A stretch of DNA of 64,000 nucleotides from Avibacterium avium (GTDB taxonomy: Bacteria > Pseudomonadota > Gammaproteobacteria > Enterobacterales > Pasteurellaceae). The stretch lies in NCBI RefSeq assembly GCF_900454535.1, contig NZ_UGSP01000001.1, positions 1,113,501 through 1,177,500 of the forward strand, read 5' to 3'. Made by a program: the position numbers and the translations under genes. This document shows positions 60,723 to 64,000 of the stretch, piece after piece (position 1 is the first letter of the stretch; every line of letters starts with the position of its first letter). Below the pieces are notes generated by a model that had not been told where the DNA came from, did no database searches, and saw only the letters and a program-made list of their open reading frames with translations.

Positions 60723-61916
60723 TTAGCCTTTCAAGCGTTCAAAGCCAGCTTTCAGATCAGCGATTAAATCTTCAACTTCTTCAAAACCAATATGTACACG
60801 AATTAATGTGCCAGTGAGCGTGCGTGCAATATTTGGACGAATTTTGGCAATTTCTTCAGGTTGGTTATACAGAATTAAAGATTCAAATCCACCCCAAGAA
60901 TAGGCCATTGAGAAGAGCTCAAAATGATCCATAAAACGTTCTAATTGTTCTTGGGTTAATTTTTCGTTTAACTCAAAAGAAAACAGCCCACTTGCGCCAG
61001 TGAAATCTCGCTTAAAGTTTTCGTGTCCTGGGCAGCTTGGCAAAGCAGGGTGATACACGGTTTTGACTTCAGGCTGCTGAGTCAACCATTGCGCCACTTT
61101 TAAGCTATTTTCTTGATGCTGTTTAAGGCGAACTGCTAAGGTACGAATACCACGCGCAGTCATATAAGCGGTATCCGCATCCACCATTTGCCCCATTAAA
61201 TAAGAATGTTCACGCAATTTATCCCAACAACGGGCATTGGAAACCGCCGTGCCAATCATTGCATCGGAATGGCCCACTAAATATTTTGTGCCAGCTTGGA
61301 TCGAAATATCAATACCGTGTTCCAATGCCTTGAACAATACGCCAGCCGCCCAAGTATTATCAATCATTATTACCACGTCAGGATTCACCGCACGCACCGC
61401 TTTTACAATGGCAGGAATATCAGGCACTTCCATTGTGAGTGAACTTGGTGATTCTAAAAACACTACTTTGGTATTAGGCTGCATTAAAGTGGCGATCTCC
61501 GCGCCCATAAGCGGATCATAATAAGTGGTACTCACGCCTATTTTTTGCAAAATCACATTGCAGAATACTTGAGTTGGCTCATAAGCCGCCCCCGTCATCA
61601 AAATATGATCCCCTGTGGCAACAAAAGATAGAATGGCATTGGTTACGGCAGCTGCGCCACAAGGGTAAAGATAACAACCCGCGCCGCCTTCTAATTCACA
61701 CATTAAATCTTGCAAAGCAAAATGAGTGAGCGTGCCGCGGCGGCCATAATATAACGCCCCTTTGGTGAGATTTTTGCCCGCTTCTTTTTTGTCTGCAAGG
61801 CAATCAAAAACCAGCGAAGAAGCTCGCTGAATCACTGGATTGACGCTACCTTGCGTCATTCTCTTTTTACGTCCAGCGTGGACAAAAGTGGTGTTTGATG
61901 TAGTATTTGCTTTCAT
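60723..61916 (-). CDS. metC: Cystathionine beta-lyase
   Basis: PLP enzyme cleaving cystathionine to homocysteine, pyruvate and ammonia. The protein is 397 residues. [15 protein letters not shown] and [14 protein letters not shown] open the family sequence. [11 protein letters not shown] follows, and PLP Lys211 is in [24 protein letters not shown] near the C-terminus is a beta-lyase marker. It is divergent from the peroxiredoxin gene. No MetJ box repeats are evident in the shared upstream region. Confidence 0.94.
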   Translation of the reverse strand: MKANTTSNTTFVHAGRKKRMTQGSVNPVIQRASSLVFDCLADKKEAGKNLTKGALYYGRRGTLTHFALQDLMCELEGGAGCYLYPCGAAAVTNAILSFVATGDHILMTGAAYEPTQVFCNVILQKIGVSTTYYDPLMGAEIATLMQPNTKVVFLESPSSLTMEVPDIPAIVKAVRAVNPDVVIMIDNTWAAGVLFKALEHGIDISIQAGTKYLVGHSDAMIGTAVSNARCWDKLREHSYLMGQMVDADTAYMTARGIRTLAVRLKQHQENSLKVAQWLTQQPEVKTVYHPALPSCPGHENFKRDFTGASGLFSFELNEKLTQEQLERFMDHFELFSMAYSWGGFESLILYNQPEEIAKIRPNIARTLTGTLIRVHIGFEEVEDLIADLKAGFERLKG

Positions 61917-62074
61917 AAATTTTCCTTACTTTTATTAAATTTAGGTAAAAATAATCAATTTAATAGATAAAAACAGCTATTCAAGTGCGGTGCTTTTCTT
62001 TAGAATATTTGCCGATTTACGCTTATTGTTATTTAAGCATATCTATCATCAATTTTTTATAGGAGATTTGTACT
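61917..62074. other. Divergent region between metC and the peroxiredoxin gene
   Basis: It is AT-rich with one uptake sequence at 61984. I see neither MetJ boxes nor a convincing OxyR site. Confidence 0.35.
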
Positions 62075-62677
62075 ATGGTATTAGTAACTCGTCAAGCACC
62101 AGATTTTACTGCATCAGCAGTATTAGGCAACGGTGAAATCGTTGATAACTTTAACTTAAAAGAACACATCAAAGGTAAACCAGCTGTTATCTTCTTCTGG
62201 CCTTTAGACTTTACTTTCGTATGTCCATCTGAAATCATCGCATTCGATCACCGTTATCAAGAATTCAAAAACCGTGGTGTTGAAGTAGTTGGTGTGTCTA
62301 TCGACTCTCAATTCACTCACAATGCGTGGCGTAAAACTTCTGTTGATGCCGGTGGTATCGGTGAAGTTCAATTCGCAATGGTAGCAGACGTTAAACACGA
62401 CATCGCACAAGCTTACGGTATCGAACACCCAGAAGCTGGTGTTGCACTTCGTGCTTCGTTCTTAATCGACAAAGATGGCGTGGTTCGTCACCAAGTTGTA
62501 AACGATCTTCCACTTGGTCGTAACATTGACGAAATGATCCGTATGGTAGATGCGTTACAATTCCACGAAGAGCACGGTGAAGTTTGCCCAGCTCAATGGG
62601 AAAAAGGTAAAGAAGGGATGAAAGATAGCCCAGAAGGTGTAGCAAAATACCTTAAACAAAACGCAGATAAACTCTAA
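62075..62677 (+). CDS. 2-Cys peroxiredoxin (AhpC/TSA family)
   Basis: Cytoplasmic thiol peroxidase of 200 residues. The peroxidatic Cys50 is in FTFVCPSE, the resolving Cys171 in HGEVCPAQW, and the C-terminal YLKQNADKL tail resembles the regulatory tail of typical 2-Cys enzymes. No ahpF flavoprotein gene follows, so reduction by thioredoxin or another partner is likely. Codon use looks optimised (repeated GGT, GTT, CGT, AAA), suggesting high expression. TAGGAGATT precedes the ATG. Confidence 0.93.
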   Translation: MVLVTRQAPDFTASAVLGNGEIVDNFNLKEHIKGKPAVIFFWPLDFTFVCPSEIIAFDHRYQEFKNRGVEVVGVSIDSQFTHNAWRKTSVDAGGIGEVQFAMVADVKHDIAQAYGIEHPEAGVALRASFLIDKDGVVRHQVVNDLPLGRNIDEMIRMVDALQFHEEHGEVCPAQWEKGKEGMKDSPEGVAKYLKQNADKL

Positions 62678-62716
62678 TTTTCTATTTGTTTAGTATTATT
62701 TTAATTTAGGAACTAA

Positions 62717-62745
62717 ATAAACCCTACTTGAGTAGGGTTTATTTT
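62717..62745 (+). terminator. Terminator after the peroxiredoxin gene
   Basis: AATAAACCCTACT and AGTAGGGTTTATT pair around TG, followed by a T-rich run. Confidence 0.85.
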
Positions 62746-62777
62746 TATTTTATAACCATCATCAAAATAATGGATAT

Positions 62778-62806
62778 AAAAAAGCTAAGTCTCAATAAAC
62801 TTAGCT
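62778..62806 (-). terminator. Terminator of the 26-codon gene
   Basis: AGCTAAGT and ACTTAGCT pair around an eight-base loop. On the minus strand a run of Ts follows at 62782-62776, 40 bases after the small gene's stop. Confidence 0.75.
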
Positions 62807-62846
62807 TCTTTTGGCGAGATTTTAATTTTAAATCGCTATTTTTTTG

Positions 62847-62927
62847 TTAAAAAATTGATGAGGCGAGGGTAAGAATAACGCCTAAAGAAAGAATAACCAT
62901 CATCATTGCATAGCCAAATGTACCCAT
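62847..62927 (-). CDS. 26-residue hydrophobic membrane protein
   Basis: The frame encodes MGTFGYAMMMVILSL then GVILTLASSIF, a single membrane helix with almost no soluble part. It is too short for automatic gene finders, but has every expected signal: TAGGAG five bases before the ATG, an extended -10 (TGCTATAAT) about 40 bases upstream and a strong terminator behind. It is divergent from purR. E. coli has a 29-residue membrane protein, YnhF, near purR. The position suggests an equivalent; sequence similarity is only in hydrophobic character. Confidence 0.7.
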   Translation of the reverse strand: MGTFGYAMMMVILSLGVILTLASSIF

Positions 62928-62962
62928 AATTTACTCCTAAAAGTTGATAAAACTTGTCAGGA

Positions 62963-62971
62963 TTATAGCAA
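62963..62971 (-). promoter_or_regulatory. Extended -10 promoter of the 26-codon gene
   Basis: On the minus strand TTTTGCTATAATCC gives an exact TATAAT preceded by TG one base apart. The -35 region is only T-rich. Confidence 0.6.
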
Positions 62972-63047
62972 AATTACGAAAAAAAGAAAATTTCTTAACT
63001 AACGCTGAAAAAGCTGTGATACAGCGCAAATTTTTTCACAATAAGCC

Positions 63048-63075
63048 TTAACAATTCGATTTCGCCCTTTATAAT
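63048..63075 (+). promoter_or_regulatory. purR promoter
   Basis: TTAACA (63048-63053), 16 bases, then TATAAT (63070-63075), with the ribosome site GGAGG at 63090-63094. I see no convincing PurR box overlapping it. Confidence 0.6.
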
Positions 63076-63098
63076 AGCCAAAATTTTTTGGAGGATTT

Positions 63099-64000
63099 AT
63101 GGCAACAATTAAAGATGTGGCAAAAATGGCGGGCGTATCCACCACGACCGTATCTCATGTAATCAATAAAACCCGTTTTGTTGCGCCAGAAACAGAAAAG
63201 CAAGTACGTGACGCCATTCAAGCGCTCAATTATTCACCAAGTGCAGTAGCGAGAAGTTTGAAAGTTAATACCACAAAATCCATTGGAATGATCGTTACCA
63301 CCAGTGAAGCCCCTTATTTTGGGAAATTATTCACGCAGTAGAAGAGCATTGTTATCGCCAAGGCTATTCTTTATTTTTATGTAACACACAAAATGAGCCT
63401 GAAAAAATAAAAAATCACTTAGAAATGCTCGCCAAAAAACGCGTGGACGGCGTATTGGTGATGTGTGCAGAATATACGCAAGATTCTCTTGATCTATTGG
63501 CGAATTTCACGGATATTCCAATGGTGGTAATGGATTGGGGACCGAATAATCAAAACACTGATATTATTCAAGATAACAGCTTTGAGGGCGGTTATATGGC
63601 AACCAAATATTTGATTGATAACGGACATAAAGCCATTGGTATTATCGCGGGAGAATTAATTAAAACCACCGCCAAAACACGCTATGAAGGCTTTGTTAAA
63701 GGAATGGAAGAGGCAAACTTGCCCATTAACCCTAATTGGGTGATGGAGGGCTTTTTTGAGCCAGAAGACGGCTATGAATGTATGAATAAAATCTTAAAGC
63801 AAGATGAACTGCCAACGGCCGTGTTTTGCTGTAATGACGTAATGGCGCTAGGCGCAATTTCTGCCATTGGTGAAAAAGGGCTGAAAGTGCCTGATGATAT
63901 TTCCATCATTGGTTATGACAATATTCACGCTTCACGCTTTTATTCGCCGCCACTCACTACGATACACCAGTCTAAATCTCGTTTAGGTGCACAAGCGGTG
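63099..64000 (+). pseudogene. purR: Purine repressor PurR, frameshifted and cut by window end
   Basis: LacI-family repressor of purine genes. The intact part starts [24 protein letters not shown] (HTH) and continues through [14 protein letters not shown] to EAPYF at 63320. There the run of four Ts at 63317-63320 should hold five: with one more T the frame reads [13 protein letters not shown] and stays open to the window end, covering [29 protein letters not shown] and IIGYDNI. As given, translation stops at 63341 after 80 residues. The downstream frame has no other lesion, so the mutation is recent or a homopolymer sequencing error. Confidence 0.85.

Noticed and set aside
61960-61985. OxyR-like ATAG...CTAT half-sites before the peroxiredoxin
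   Set aside because: Spacing between the halves is ten bases instead of seven and no second pair follows.

Overview
The window is a stretch of chromosome from a member of the Pasteurellaceae, in the clade that uses the Haemophilus-type DNA uptake signal. The 9-mer AAGTGCGGT and its complement are scattered throughout, inside genes and as inverted pairs between genes. Protein sequences and gene order resemble Haemophilus, Pasteurella and Avibacterium, and the tmRNA tag reads ANDEQYALAA. I cannot name the species. Almost everything is core chromosome. There is no prophage, insertion sequence or CRISPR array.

Layout. 1-780: non-coding DNA with two inverted copies of a repeat family; a third copy lies at 5155-5388. 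827-4788: ribH-nusB-thiL-pgpA-LysE family exporter-dapB, tightly packed. 5455-6161: a YfaE-type ferredoxin and a small unknown membrane protein. 6528-6617: tRNA-Ser(GGA). 6849-13385: mfd, gmhA, ffh (minus) and ypjD, followed by corB. 14948-19743: a YeeZ-like protein, argG, queA and tgt. Next come a hemerythrin-like gene overlapping tgt, then yajC-secD-secF. 23803-27818: slt-trpR-mtgA-ydfG. 28002-28368: ssrA (tmRNA), followed by what looks like the scar of a lost integrative element. 28715-32894 (minus): a TAXI-type TRAP transporter with a universal stress protein. 33247: a ComEA-like protein with a long Lys/Ala-rich spacer. 33999-38953 (minus): putA-putP. 39280-44225: DoxX, then purH-purD-glyA. 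44295-45721 (minus): a SirB2-like protein and ilvE. 45928-47112: the sRNA GcvB divergent from its activator gene gcvA. 47105-50484: rlmM and uvrD. 50794-58346: ggt and oppABCDF. 58482-62677: a metallophosphoesterase, an orphan solute-binding protein, metC (minus) and a 2-Cys peroxiredoxin. The window ends with a 26-codon membrane-protein gene (minus) and purR, which carries a one-base frameshift and runs off the end.

How the parts fit. Many neighbours share a pathway: protein export (yajC-secDF), proline catabolism (putA-putP), purines and one-carbon supply (purH-purD-glyA), and peptide or glutathione salvage (ggt, opp). Several regulatory circuits can be read directly. A PurR operator overlaps the purH promoter while the only visible purR copy is frameshifted. 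A TrpR operator lies over the slt stop codon just before trpR. A good CRP site sits at the class I distance from a candidate putA promoter. gcvB faces gcvA, and GcvB is known elsewhere to repress opp mRNA. Paired uptake sequences form hairpins behind many genes.

No wholly new defence or metabolic system is visible. The observations most worth checking are the broken purR, the repeat family, the elongated ComEA-like protein, the 26-residue protein beside purR and the possible integration scar behind ssrA.
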